A DNA stretch of 64,000 nt from Eubacterium sp. AM49-13BH (lineage in GTDB: Bacteria > Bacillota > Clostridia > Lachnospirales > Lachnospiraceae): contig NZ_QSEK01000010.1 in NCBI RefSeq assembly GCF_003464165.1, positions 10,492 to 74,491 of the forward strand, in the 5' to 3' direction. Below, piece by piece: positions 50,957-59,954 of this stretch. Position 1 is the first letter of the stretch. Each line of letters starts with the position of its first letter. A program made the position numbers and the translations under genes. The notes below the pieces were generated by a model. It was not told the origin of the DNA, made no database searches, and saw only the letters and a list, made by a program, of their open reading frames with translations.

Positions 50957-52438
50957 TTATTCACTTTTCTTTTTCTTAAACCTCTTAATATATCTGATAC
51001 TACTAATCTTCTCATATAACCTGCCAATACACTCCTTAATTCTACCAGGCCTGTAAACTTTCCATAATCCAGAAAGATTATCCTGTAAGAAATCATTCAT
51101 TGTTTCGTCAAATATAGGATTATCTCCACACCAATCATATATGCATGGCATCCTGTAGCATTTTTTTCCTTTAAACATCACCGACAATTCATAAAACTGT
51201 TCTGCACTCACCAGATTCAGCATATAAACGATATCCTCACTACATTTTGCAAATCTTTTCTTCTCTTCGTATATGTGCTTTCCTGTTACATAAACCATCG
51301 TGTATGAATAATTATCCCCCACCATGTCCACAATACATTTATCATGCATAAGACATCTCATGTTATGCCCCGAATCAACAAGAATAACTTCTGCTTTTAT
51401 TCCTGTAACCGATATCGCATTGTTATAATCTGGAATTATTCTGATGCCCTTATATATATAAGAGCCGTCATCCATCAGCCCTTCTTTAACAAATGCCGGT
51501 ATAACCCTTCTGCTTCCGGACCTGTCTGCCACAACACAGTTAATGCCTTTTTTCTTTAAAAAATGCGCCATACACATTACAGTGTGTGTAGTTCCTATAC
51601 CTGCCTTATCCCCTGCAACCTGTATTATATAAGAGAGTTTTTCATCCGTACCGCCGCCCCAATTCATTATACTTTGTAATTCTTGCTTTAAATATGTGAC
51701 ACTGCTATACCTAAGTCCCCATTCGTGATGCAGTGACTTATTGATAACATGGTACAAACTGGAATATCTGGAAGATATTTCAGACAATTTATGATTCTCA
51801 TCTGTCACAATATGTCCATGAGATACCATAAATAAAATGACCATCCCCAAACTATAGATATCTGACTGGATTACAGCCTTCTCCCTGTTATACTGTTCCG
51901 GTGCAGCATAAAGCGGACTTCCGCTTTCAACTGTCAATCCGGCATTACCTTCAACCGCATTGTCATAATCTATTAATTTAACTTTCCCGTCTTTATCGAG
52001 CATAATATTATCCGGTTTAATATCCATGTGTAAGATTCCATTGCCATTATAACCATGAAGATATTCCAGTATACAACACAATTCAATGCCAATACGACAT
52101 ATCTCATGTACACTCAGATAACCTCTGGTATCTGTCTCGTCATGAACATATTGCCGCAAAGATTTACCATCAATATATTCTTCGATAATGCAGATACTAT
52201 CATCATCTTCTCCAATATTCTGTTCAATATCATAAATAACGGGGATATGGGGATGTTTCAAATTCTTAATAAGATGGGCCTCCTTCATGAGCCTTCTGGC
52301 ATCCTGCTGGTTACCCGAAAATATCTTGGCTACTCTGTACACATCAAGTATACGGTGTCTTACAAGATAAACTTTAGAATGTGTGGAACAAGATAGTTCC
52401 TTTATGATTTCATATTTGTCGTAAAATTCGTTATGCAC
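50957..52438 (-). CDS. Hanks-type Ser/Thr kinase fused to a degenerate ParA/MinD-like module
   Basis: 493 residues. Residues 1-255 form a protein kinase: Lys38 in YRVAKIF, catalytic HMDIKPDN (137-144, Asp139), DYD (157-159) in place of DFG, and AAPEQYN. The Gly-rich loop (ELSCSTHSKVYLV, about 15-27) has no Gly, which is unusual. Residues about 270-450 are ParA/MinD-like with VAGDKAGIGTTHT (275-286) and VVADRSGS, lacking the Lys of a P-loop. No membrane span or PASTA repeats, so it is not a PrkC-type wall sensor. The start is GTG, directly after AGGAG, with a stop codon just ahead, and no other start fits. It is divergent from mecA. Confidence 0.75.
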   Translation of the reverse strand: MHNEFYDKYEIIKELSCSTHSKVYLVRHRILDVYRVAKIFSGNQQDARRLMKEAHLIKNLKHPHIPVIYDIEQNIGEDDDSICIIEEYIDGKSLRQYVHDETDTRGYLSVHEICRIGIELCCILEYLHGYNGNGILHMDIKPDNIMLDKDGKVKLIDYDNAVEGNAGLTVESGSPLYAAPEQYNREKAVIQSDIYSLGMVILFMVSHGHIVTDENHKLSEISSRYSSLYHVINKSLHHEWGLRYSSVTYLKQELQSIMNWGGGTDEKLSYIIQVAGDKAGIGTTHTVMCMAHFLKKKGINCVVADRSGSRRVIPAFVKEGLMDDGSYIYKGIRIIPDYNNAISVTGIKAEVILVDSGHNMRCLMHDKCIVDMVGDNYSYTMVYVTGKHIYEEKKRFAKCSEDIVYMLNLVSAEQFYELSVMFKGKKCYRMPCIYDWCGDNPIFDETMNDFLQDNLSGLWKVYRPGRIKECIGRLYEKISSIRYIKRFKKKKSE

Positions 52439-52630
52439 CTCCTCTTACGACGATACATGAAAAACATCTCCTAAAGAGATAGTACACTATAATATTTTTA
52501 ATTTTCAATATATTTTTTTAAAATTTTTATATTTATTTTATTCATGCGTTATCACACCACCTTTACATATCCATCAAAAATGGGTATTATATCTTTAATA
52601 ATATTAATGAAGTATAGTCAGAGGTGGCTT

Positions 52631-53497
52631 ATGAAAATAGAAAGACTTAATGAGAACCAGATAAGATGTACACTTAACAAGTCTGATCTGGCATCAAGAC
52701 AATTAAAGATTAATGAGCTTGCCTATGGTAGTGATAAAGCGAAAGAACTCTTCCGGGATATGATGCAGCAGGCTTCATATGAATTAGGATTTGAGGCAGA
52801 GGATACGCCTGTTATGATAGAGGCAATTCCTATTTCTTCAGAATGTATTGTCCTTATTGTTACCAAGGTGGACAACCCTGAAGAACTCGATACAAGATTT
52901 TCACGTTTCTCACCATCTGATTCAGATGATGATGAATTCAATTTTGATGATATTGAAACAATTGAAGGTGACAGTTATTCTGATTACTCCCTTCCAACTG
53001 CTGATGACGAGCTTGATGAATGTTCAGCTGCAGAAGAAGAAGAGGGAATACCTGAAGATGAACTTATGAATATATTCAACCGTATGAAAGAATATCTTAA
53101 CAAGGATTTAAGTAATGCATCTTCTGATTCCAAGACTGGTAAACCAGCCACGCAATCAGCTAAAACTGCTGCCAGGGCTGAAGATGACAATTCTGTTAAA
53201 GAGAATATTTCAAGAGTATTTTCATTTGACTCCATGGATGATATAAGCAGTGCTGCAATTATTGTTGACACTTTCTACCATGACAATAATTCTTTATACA
53301 AGAATCCATCAGATAGAAAATATTATCTCTGTATCACTAAGAACAGATGCAGTGCGAAGGATTTTAACAAAGTGTGTAATATACTTTCTGAATATGGTAA
53401 GAAAGAGCCTGGATTCGATAATCACACAGGATTCTTTACCGAGCATTGCGACTGTATTATCGCAGAACACGCCCTTCATATACTACGCACATTATAA
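52631..53497 (+). CDS. mecA: MecA-like ClpC adaptor protein
   Basis: About 288 residues. MecA adaptors bring target proteins to the ClpC unfoldase, for example ComK in Bacillus. The N-terminal domain (MKIERLNENQIRCTLNKSDL, ELFRDMMQQASYELGF) matches the family. The middle (about 90-185) is a long acidic linker (DSDDDEFNFDDIE, DDELDECSAAEEEE) and the C-terminal domain (about 200-288) includes FDSMDDISSAA. The ATG at 52631 follows GAGGTGG; a longer frame lacks a site. It is divergent from the kinase gene. Confidence 0.92.
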   Translation: MKIERLNENQIRCTLNKSDLASRQLKINELAYGSDKAKELFRDMMQQASYELGFEAEDTPVMIEAIPISSECIVLIVTKVDNPEELDTRFSRFSPSDSDDDEFNFDDIETIEGDSYSDYSLPTADDELDECSAAEEEEGIPEDELMNIFNRMKEYLNKDLSNASSDSKTGKPATQSAKTAARAEDDNSVKENISRVFSFDSMDDISSAAIIVDTFYHDNNSLYKNPSDRKYYLCITKNRCSAKDFNKVCNILSEYGKKEPGFDNHTGFFTEHCDCIIAEHALHILRTL

Positions 53498-53536
53498 TGA
53501 CAGATTATATTTAATAGTCTGTGTCCTTATATTAGT

Positions 53537-53565
53537 AAAGCCGGAGCAGTAACTGCCCCGGCTTT
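53537..53565. terminator. Two-way terminator
   Basis: AAAGCCGGAGCAGT pairs with ACTGCCCCGGCTTT, with one mismatch. It closes mecA and the convergent DUF1858 gene. Confidence 0.9.
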
Positions 53566-53588
53566 ATTATTATCTGTTATTCTCTTAA

Positions 53589-53795
53589 TTATCCAACAGA
53601 CTGAAGATAATTCTGAATCTCCTCAATAAGCATATCTGGATCAATACCATGAACCATAGCAGCTTCCTCTAATGTCTCGCCTGCTGATGATGGGCATCCA
53701 ACACAATGCATTCCAATTCCCATAAGAATAGGTATAATTCCTGCATCTATCTGAAGAGCTTCTCCAATTGTAGTGTCCTTAGTAATTCTTGTCAT
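53589..53795 (-). CDS. DUF1858-domain protein
   Basis: 68 residues. It matches the DUF1858 domain linked to hybrid cluster protein and disulfide redox proteins: ITKDTTIGEALQID, and GMHCVGCPSSAGETLEEAA with the C-x2-C pair. It probably is a redox or metal-binding helper; partner unknown. It is divergent from a ferredoxin gene across a 258-base gap. Confidence 0.85.
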   Translation of the reverse strand: MTRITKDTTIGEALQIDAGIIPILMGIGMHCVGCPSSAGETLEEAAMVHGIDPDMLIEEIQNYLQSVG

Positions 53796-53950
53796 ACTGA
53801 CCTCCTGTTATTAGGTTAATATTATCGGTACTTTTGTACCGCTCAACATATCTACTATAATATTGCCCCGAATAAATGTCAATAATACACTAATTTCACT
53901 TTATTATTCTACCTTGAGTTAGTTATACCTAACAGCAATAATATATTTTA

Positions 53951-53995
53951 TTGATAAAAATTCATATTGAATTTTATCAAATGCTATCGTATAAT
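53951..53995 (+). promoter_or_regulatory. Ferredoxin promoter with overlapping palindromic operator
   Basis: The -35 TTGAAT (53967-53972) and -10 TATAAT (53990-53995) are 17 bases apart. A palindrome (53951-53980; half TTGATAAAAATTCAT, mate ATTGAATTTTATCAA) covers the -35. A repressor such as a Fur-like or redox regulator would block RNA polymerase here. The regulator is not identified. The rest of the gap (53796-53950) shows no other clear signal. Confidence 0.65.
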
Positions 53996-54053
53996 ATCAC
54001 TAAAGCAACTGCCAAGGCAGTTAATAAAGAGATTATTAAGGAGGATATATACT

Positions 54054-54224
54054 ATGGCATATGTAATTAATGATGATTGTATCAGTTGTGGTGCTTGTGC
54101 AGCAGGATGTCCTGTTGAAGCAATCAGCGAGGGTGCTGCTCATTACGAAATCAATGCTGATGTTTGTGTTGATTGTGGTGCTTGTGCTGGAACATGTCCA
54201 GTTGGCGCTCCTAACCCACAGTAG
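54054..54224 (+). CDS. Two-cluster [4Fe-4S] ferredoxin
   Basis: 56 residues with two CxxCxxCxxxCP motifs: CISCGACAAGCP and CVDCGACAGTCP, 28 residues apart. It is a low-potential electron carrier, the likely partner of IorAB and other anaerobic oxidoreductases. The ATG at 54054 has AAGGAGG just upstream; earlier in-frame codons are not expected to be used. It ends ahead of a strong terminator. Confidence 0.97.
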   Translation: MAYVINDDCISCGACAAGCPVEAISEGAAHYEINADVCVDCGACAGTCPVGAPNPQ

Positions 54225-54288
54225 TCTGAACAAGATACAGATTAACGTTCACCAGATGGTGTTCAATGTACCTTAACGGTACTTACAT

Positions 54289-54324
54289 AAAACCCCGGAC
54301 CAGTTTAATACTGATTCGGGGTTT
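54289..54324. terminator. Two-way terminator
   Basis: AAAACCCCGGACCAGT pairs with ACTGATTCGGGGTTTT around TTAAT. It closes the ferredoxin gene and the convergent dnaB gene. Confidence 0.92.
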
Positions 54325-54344
54325 TCCTTTAATATCATGTTCAA

Positions 54345-55691
54345 TTACTGTCTTAAGTCTCTTGAAAGATCTGCAAATCTTGTCTGTTCTGGCAACCATG
54401 CCATCTTAACAGTTCCAATAGGACCGTTACGCTGCTTGGCAATAATAATCTCCGCAATACCCTTCTGCTCTGTATCCTTGTTGTAATAATCATCTCTGTA
54501 AAGGAACATAACAACGTCGGCATCCTGCTCGATAGCTCCTGACTCTCGAAGATCTGAAAGCATAGGTCTGTGGTCAGGTCTCTGCTCCACTGCACGGCTT
54601 AACTGTGAAAGTGTTACTACTGGTACATTTAACTCTCTCGCAAGTGCCTTTAACGCTCTTGATATGTCAGATACTTCCTGCTGTCTTCCCTCGGAACGTC
54701 CGCTTCCGCTACCACTCATAAGCTGAAGATAATCGATAATAATAAGTCCAAGATTATTCTCCATCTTGTATTTTCTACATTTACTTCGTAATTCTGCGAT
54801 TGAGATACCCGGAGTATCATCAATTATAAGCTTTGACTTTGCAATACTGTCTGCACCCTCAATAAGCTTACCCCAGTCATTAGAATCCAGATGTCCTTTT
54901 CTTATCTTGTCCGCATCTACTGTTGATTCCAGTGATAACATACGGTTTACAAGCTGGACATTGGACATCTCCAAGCTGAATACAACTGTTGTAATCTGCT
55001 GCCTGATAGCTACATTTTCAGCAACATTAAGGACAAATGCTGTCTTACCCATTGAAGGTCTGGCTGCAACAAGAATAAAATCTGACGGCTGCAGACCTGA
55101 CAGATAAGTATCTAAGTCCTTGAACCCTGTAGGAACACCTGTTACAGCACCTTTGGTCTTTGCTGCCGCAGATATTCTGTCAAGTGCCTCAAGAACTACC
55201 TTATCAATAGGTGTATACTCCTTACCACCCTTATTCTTAACAAGTTCGAATATCTTCTTCTCAGTATCAGCAAGAATATCTTCAGTCTTTTCCTTGCCCG
55301 CATAACACTGATTGGCAATATCATCATTAACTCTTATTATATTCCTGAGTACTGCTTTTTCCTTAACAATACCAGCATACTGTCTTATATTGGCTGATGT
55401 TGGTACTGATGATAACAGTTCTCTTACAAACTCTATACTATAGACTTCAGCCGGTACATCTGTCTCCTTCAATCTTGCCTGCAGAGTAACTATATCTACA
55501 GGTTTTCCCTCGTTATTCATGTCTACCATCGTCTGGAACATAGTTCCATACTGCCTGTAGTAGAAATCATCCTGCCTTAAGATTTCAGCGGCAGTTATAA
55601 TTGCCTGTCTGTCCAGAATCATTGAACCAACAACAGACTGTTCAGCCTCTATGCTGTTAGGCATCACCCGTGTTACCACTGACTCGTCCAT
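54345..55691 (-). CDS. dnaB: Replicative DNA helicase DnaB
   Basis: 448 residues. N-terminal domain (MPNSIEAEQSVVGSMILDRQA) and C-terminal RecA-fold with Walker A ARPSMGKTAFVLN near residue 210, Walker B IIIDYLQLMSG, and SRAVEQRPDHRPMLSDLRESG. It unwinds DNA at the fork. It follows rplI by 34 bases; the rplI-dnaB order is common in Firmicutes. Confidence 0.97.
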   Translation of the reverse strand: MDESVVTRVMPNSIEAEQSVVGSMILDRQAIITAAEILRQDDFYYRQYGTMFQTMVDMNNEGKPVDIVTLQARLKETDVPAEVYSIEFVRELLSSVPTSANIRQYAGIVKEKAVLRNIIRVNDDIANQCYAGKEKTEDILADTEKKIFELVKNKGGKEYTPIDKVVLEALDRISAAAKTKGAVTGVPTGFKDLDTYLSGLQPSDFILVAARPSMGKTAFVLNVAENVAIRQQITTVVFSLEMSNVQLVNRMLSLESTVDADKIRKGHLDSNDWGKLIEGADSIAKSKLIIDDTPGISIAELRSKCRKYKMENNLGLIIIDYLQLMSGSGSGRSEGRQQEVSDISRALKALARELNVPVVTLSQLSRAVEQRPDHRPMLSDLRESGAIEQDADVVMFLYRDDYYNKDTEQKGIAEIIIAKQRNGPIGTVKMAWLPEQTRFADLSRDLRQ

Positions 55692-55725
55692 AGTAATTCC
55701 CTTTCTTACAAATGTGTCTTAAAAC

Positions 55726-56172
55726 TTATTTCTCAACAACCTTAACTGTCAGTTCAGCTGTTACATCTTTATGGAGCTTTATCTGGATAATATAATTACC
55801 TAAAGCCTTAATTGGCACATCAAGCTTCATTTTCTTCTTGTCAATATCAAGACCTAACTGTTTCTTAGCTTCTTCTGCAACTTCCTTGGTTGAAACAGTT
55901 CCAAATGTTCTTCCACCTTCACCTGTCTTCATAGAAACAGTAACTGTGCACTCCTTAATCTTAGCTGCAAGCTCCTTTGCTGCTGCAAGCTCTTCTGCTG
56001 CCTCTTTTTCTTCTCTCTTTCTGGCCAACTTAAGGTCATTAAGATTCTTAGCTGTTGCCTCAATTCCAAGCTTTTTAGGCAGCACATAATTTCTTGCATA
56101 ACCGTCATTAATCTTAACAATCTGTCCCTTTTTTCCTAATGTCTTAACATCCTCTAACAAAATAACATCCAT
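55726..56172 (-). CDS. rplI: 50S ribosomal protein L9
   Basis: 148 residues. The N-terminal motif [20 protein letters not shown] is intact, followed by [13 protein letters not shown], a long connecting helix, and the C-terminal domain ([18 protein letters not shown]). It overlaps the gdpP stop by one base (TAATG), so translation is coupled. Confidence 0.97.
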
Positions 56173-58235
56173 TATATTTCACCATCCTTAATCATATTAT
56201 CAAGTGTAAGCTTAATTTTATTAATTGCCTGGTCAATTGTACAATCGGTAAGCTGAGCTCCTGCAATACTCATATGACCACCACCACCAAGCTTTTCCAT
56301 AACAAGCTGTACATTAACTTCATCAATAGACCTTGCACTCACATATATCTTATCCTCGTAAGGAGTGATAACAAAAGAAGCTTTAATTCCTGATATATCA
56401 AGCAAATCATTGGCTGTCTTGGCGCCGCCAACAGTTGGTGTGTCAATTCCATCGCCATTAAATATTGATATTGCAAATGCGTCCTTATAAACCTCCACAC
56501 GGCTTACAGCCCTTGCAATCTCTTTATATTCATTCATATTGCTTCTTAGCATTTTTCTTACTCTTGTTACATCTGCACCATGTCTTCTTAGGAATGCGGC
56601 TGCCTCAAAAGTTCTTGGTCCTGACTTACTGTTAAATCCATCAGTATCAATATTAATTCCTGCATACAGCGCATCTGCCTCAAATGCCTTTAGCTTAATA
56701 TTGTCATCTACATACTGTATCATCTCTGTTATCATCTCACTAGCTGATGATGCATATGGGTCAACATATGAAAGAACCGCACCAGTAATTGTGTCACTCT
56801 GTCTTCTGTGATGGTCAAATACAACAACAGTCTTGCATTTTTCTAGAAGCTCTGGACACTCTGTTCTCTGTGGTCTGTTGACATCAACAACAATAACAAC
56901 TGTTGATGCATTTATCTTAGAAGGCGCATCATCCGGCTTTATAAACATATCGTCCGGATACTCCTCCTTGTCTATGAATCTGTTCACAAAAGGCCGTACA
57001 CTGCTTGTAACCTCACCAAGGACAATGTGTGCTTCCTTGCCAAGCTTCTTGGCAATAACATATATTCCCAATGCTGAACCAAATGCATCAATATCTGCAA
57101 GTGTATGTCCCATAACAAGCACATTACTGTTATTATCAAGAATCTGTCTTAATGCATGAGCTTTAACACGTACCTTAACTCTTGTATTCTTCTCCATCTG
57201 CTGGCTCTTGCCACCATAATAAAGAATCTTCTCACCATCCTTGACTACCGCCTGGTCTCCGCCTCGTCCAAGAGCAAGATCCATCGCTGCCTTAGCCACA
57301 TCATAATTCTTAGAATACTCTGCCGAACCGGTTCCTATACCCATACTCAGGGTAAGCGTCATCTCATTACCAATCTTGATGCTCTTAATCTCTTCAAGCA
57401 GACTGAATCTGTCCTGCATAAGCTTCTCTAAGAAATTATATCTGAATACAACGATATATTTATCCTTTTCCAGTTTTCTTACAATTGCTGAACCCGGAGA
57501 AAAATACTTATTAACCCTCTTATCAATAAGACCTGCAAGCAACGACCTTCTTACATCGTCAGTACTATCAAGAGCTTCTTCATAATTATCTATATACACA
57601 AGTCCCACAACGAATCGTTCATCCTTTAACTTCTGTATATATGTGTTAATATCAGTCTCATCAAAAAGATACATTACATACATTGAAGAATCCATGCTTT
57701 TCTCTATTATATCAACACCCTCTGCTATAGAATCTGCGTCAATATTCTTTAATTCAGCCTTATAATCCCTGTCCTGAAATGTAAGTCTTATCTCCTTAAA
57801 TCCAATTTCACTATCTGGGAATATACTTGATGTAACTTCTGGAAGAACAGTATTAATATTCTTTCTGAAATCTCTCTTAATGCCTAAGCAATCCTGCATT
57901 GCCTTATTAGTCCACATGACATAGCCGTTATTATCAAGAAGGCAGTATGGCACACTGAGATTATACAAAAGCTGCTTCTGAACCTGAGAATAATTGGATG
58001 CAAACTCCACTATTCCCGACATTATTCTTGGTCTCATATAGAAATACATGAGGCCACATGCCATCAGATATATAACCATGAAAATGCTTACAACTGTCGC
58101 TGCTGTCACATTAACACAGAACATAATTGCACATATTATAATCGGAACCGCCCCAATATATAATGGCCATGCGAAAAATGACCTCAGAAGTCCGCTATAT
58201 TTAAATGCTTTTTTCCCATATTTGTTATCTGGCAT
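56172..58235 (-). CDS. gdpP: GdpP, cyclic-di-AMP phosphodiesterase
   Basis: About 687 residues. Two membrane spans near residues 20-70 ([35 protein letters not shown]), then a degenerate PAS domain (about 85-160), a degenerate GGDEF domain (about 175-300, [14 protein letters not shown]), and a DHH/DHHA1 phosphodiesterase (about 340-690) with [26 protein letters not shown] and [10 protein letters not shown]. It breaks down the second messenger c-di-AMP, which controls potassium and wall stress. The ATG at 58235 is chosen because GGAG precedes it; an in-frame TTG 21 bases earlier has none. Confidence 0.95.
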
Positions 58236-58299
58236 AACACACATCTCCATAATCAAATTAAAATAATTATATCATGTATACAAATATACTACAAGTATG

Positions 58300-58466
58300 C
58301 TTTGTGCAAGCACATTCTGGATTGCACGGCTCACTGCTGCGGGCAGCTCATATGCCAGAACTTCGTTCTGGCATTGTCGCGGCGCTCCTCGAGAAGACAT
58401 GGAAAGTTCTCAGTTCGTGCAAGCACGACTGGGAACTTTCCATGTCTTCTCTCATCGCTGCCCGCG
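58300..58466. repeat. Palindrome-rich intergenic element C
   Basis: It is a cruciform-like set of hairpins between gdpP and the rpsR terminator. TGCCAGAAC/GTTCTGGCA is at 58353-58373; GAGAAGACATGGAAAGTTC pairs with its complement at 58391-58452; GCGGGCAGC and GCTGCCCGC form outer arms. GC content is above the surrounding sequence. It is like elements A and B in style but has a different core. Confidence 0.75.
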
Positions 58467-58500
58467 CAAAAAAGCCGTAGCAGGTTTCCCTGCTACGGCT
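58467..58500 (-). terminator. Rho-independent terminator of the rpsF-ssb-rpsR operon
   Basis: AGCCGTAGCAGG pairs with CCTGCTACGGCT around GAAA (minus strand), followed by a run of T. It is 18 bases beyond the rpsR stop. Confidence 0.95.
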
Positions 58501-58517
58501 CGTAGTCTTAATATATA

Positions 58518-58781
58518 TTAGTCTACTGAATATGGAAGAAGAGCTACGTGTCTTGCTCTCTTAACAGCTACAGTAAGAGCTCTCTGATGCTTTGCACAGT
58601 TTCCTGTAATTCTTCTAGGAAGAATCTTTCCTCTCTCAGAAACATAGTGCTTAAGTGTAGCAACATCCTTATAATCTAATACCTTGTTGGCATCTGCACA
58701 AAATGCGCAAACTTTCTTTCTTCTACGCATTGGTCTTCTTCTCATCTGACCCTCTGGTCTCTCAGCCTTCTTATCTGGCAT
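58518..58781 (-). CDS. rpsR: 30S ribosomal protein S18
   Basis: 87 residues. Seen: [19 protein letters not shown], and [18 protein letters not shown] motif ([14 protein letters not shown]). The Cys residues suggest a zinc-type or partial zinc-type form. It is the last gene of the rpsF-ssb-rpsR operon, 17 bases after ssb. Confidence 0.97.
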   Translation of the reverse strand: MPDKKAERPEGQMRRRPMRRRKKVCAFCADANKVLDYKDVATLKHYVSERGKILPRRITGNCAKHQRALTVAVKRARHVALLPYSVD

Positions 58782-58798
58782 GGTTTTTACCTCCTATC

Positions 58799-59263
58799 TT
58801 AGTTGAAAGGCAAACCCTCATCATCTACTCCGTCAGGAATAGCCATAAATCCATCTCCAGCCGCCTGGCTTGGTTCTGGTCTTGATGGTGTGTACGCAGC
58901 ATAATTAGAGTCTCCTCCATTACTTGCTGCTGCGGATTTGCTTTCTGCAAATTCCTGTTCTTCAACAACTACATCGGTTGTATAAACTCTCTGACCATCT
59001 TTGTTAGTATAACTACCAGTCTGGATTCTGCCAGTAACAACAATCTTAGTTCCCTGATGAAGATACTTCTCAGCGAATTCCCCTGCTCTTCCAAAAGCAA
59101 CACAGCTTATGAAATCAGCAGACTGTTCATTATCACTGTTTCTTCCACGTCTTCTGTCTACAGCCAATGTATATCTAGCAACTGCCATAGAACCGTCTGC
59201 ATTCTGTGAATATCTTACATCTGGTTCTCTTGTCAGTCTTCCCATTAAAATAACTTTGTTCAT
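58799..59263 (-). CDS. ssb: Single-stranded DNA-binding protein
   Basis: 154 residues. OB-fold at the N-terminus (MNKVILMGRLTREPDVRY, FISCVAFGRAGEFAEKYL), then a flexible linker, then an acidic tail DDEGLPFN (the usual DDDIPF variant) that binds partner proteins. It sits between rpsF and rpsR as in most Firmicutes. Confidence 0.97.
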   Translation of the reverse strand: MNKVILMGRLTREPDVRYSQNADGSMAVARYTLAVDRRRGRNSDNEQSADFISCVAFGRAGEFAEKYLHQGTKIVVTGRIQTGSYTNKDGQRVYTTDVVVEEQEFAESKSAAASNGGDSNYAAYTPSRPEPSQAAGDGFMAIPDGVDDEGLPFN

Positions 59264-59329
59264 ACTTTATCTCCTCTTCTATAAAGAGTTGTAAGTCAAA
59301 CGTCATCTTTAAAAATCGGGATTAATAAA

Positions 59330-59617
59330 TTACTCTCCGTCTTTAACGATTAAGAATCTTAATACATTATCCATGATACGGATTCTGCTTTCAATCTCAG
59401 CTGGAGCAGTAGCTTCTGCTTCAAACTTAATGAAACTATAGAATCCTTCGCTCATATGCTGGATATCGTATGCAAGCTTCTTCTTCTCGCTTGTGCCTGG
59501 ATCTGTAATAGTACCACCGAAACGAGTGATTAACTCATTAACCTTCTCGATAGTAGCTGTTCTTACTTCATCCTCGACGTTTGCGCTAACAACTAATGCT
59601 AATTCATACTTATTCAT
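59330..59617 (-). CDS. rpsF: 30S ribosomal protein S6
   Basis: 95 residues. Seen: YELALVVSANVEDEVRTATI, and GTSEKKKLAYDIQHMSEGFY. First gene of the operon. The 122-base leader ahead of it may hold the S6:S18 autoregulation site known in this operon, but no clear CCG bulge was confirmed. Confidence 0.97.
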   Translation of the reverse strand: MNKYELALVVSANVEDEVRTATIEKVNELITRFGGTITDPGTSEKKKLAYDIQHMSEGFYSFIKFEAEATAPAEIESRIRIMDNVLRFLIVKDGE

Positions 59618-59739
59618 CTACGTCGCACCTCCTTCTGGTCTTTTGGTCCCTTCTATCCTTATACACATAAATGTACATGAAGGAACAAGGATTAAAAATA
59701 TATCACAAGACAAAATCTTATCATATCCAGAAGTTAATT

Positions 59740-59931
59740 TCAAGCTTTTTTCAATTTTTTTGTATTTTTTTGTGCGAGTGATCTTTTTATAATAATTTCA
59801 TGACCACATCCTAAACATTTCATTTTAATATCTGCACCCGCTTTGAGAATCTCCCATTCGCTACTCCCGCATGGATGCTTTTTTTTCATTTCCACAATAT
59901 CACCAGTTTCGTATGGAATAATTCCCGCCAT
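59740..59931 (-). CDS. DUF951-family small protein
   Basis: 63 residues with the DUF951 pattern: YETGDIVEMKKKHPCGSSEW and KMKCLGCGHEIIIKR, with C-x2-C for probable zinc. A small nucleic-acid-binding or regulatory role is possible; function is unknown. It lies between the rpsF operon and the sirtuin gene. Confidence 0.85.
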   Translation of the reverse strand: MAGIIPYETGDIVEMKKKHPCGSSEWEILKAGADIKMKCLGCGHEIIIKRSLAQKNTKKLKKA

Positions 59932-59954
59932 TCAAAACCTCCGCTATATATTAA

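Noticed and set aside
58274..58521. Three overlapping open frames on the plus strand
   Set aside because: They cover a palindromic element and a terminator; open frames in several phases come from self-complementary sequence, and no ribosome site is present.
59618..59739. S6:S18 autoregulatory RNA ahead of rpsF
   Set aside because: The expected position is right, but the diagnostic bulged CCG stem could not be drawn with confidence by eye.
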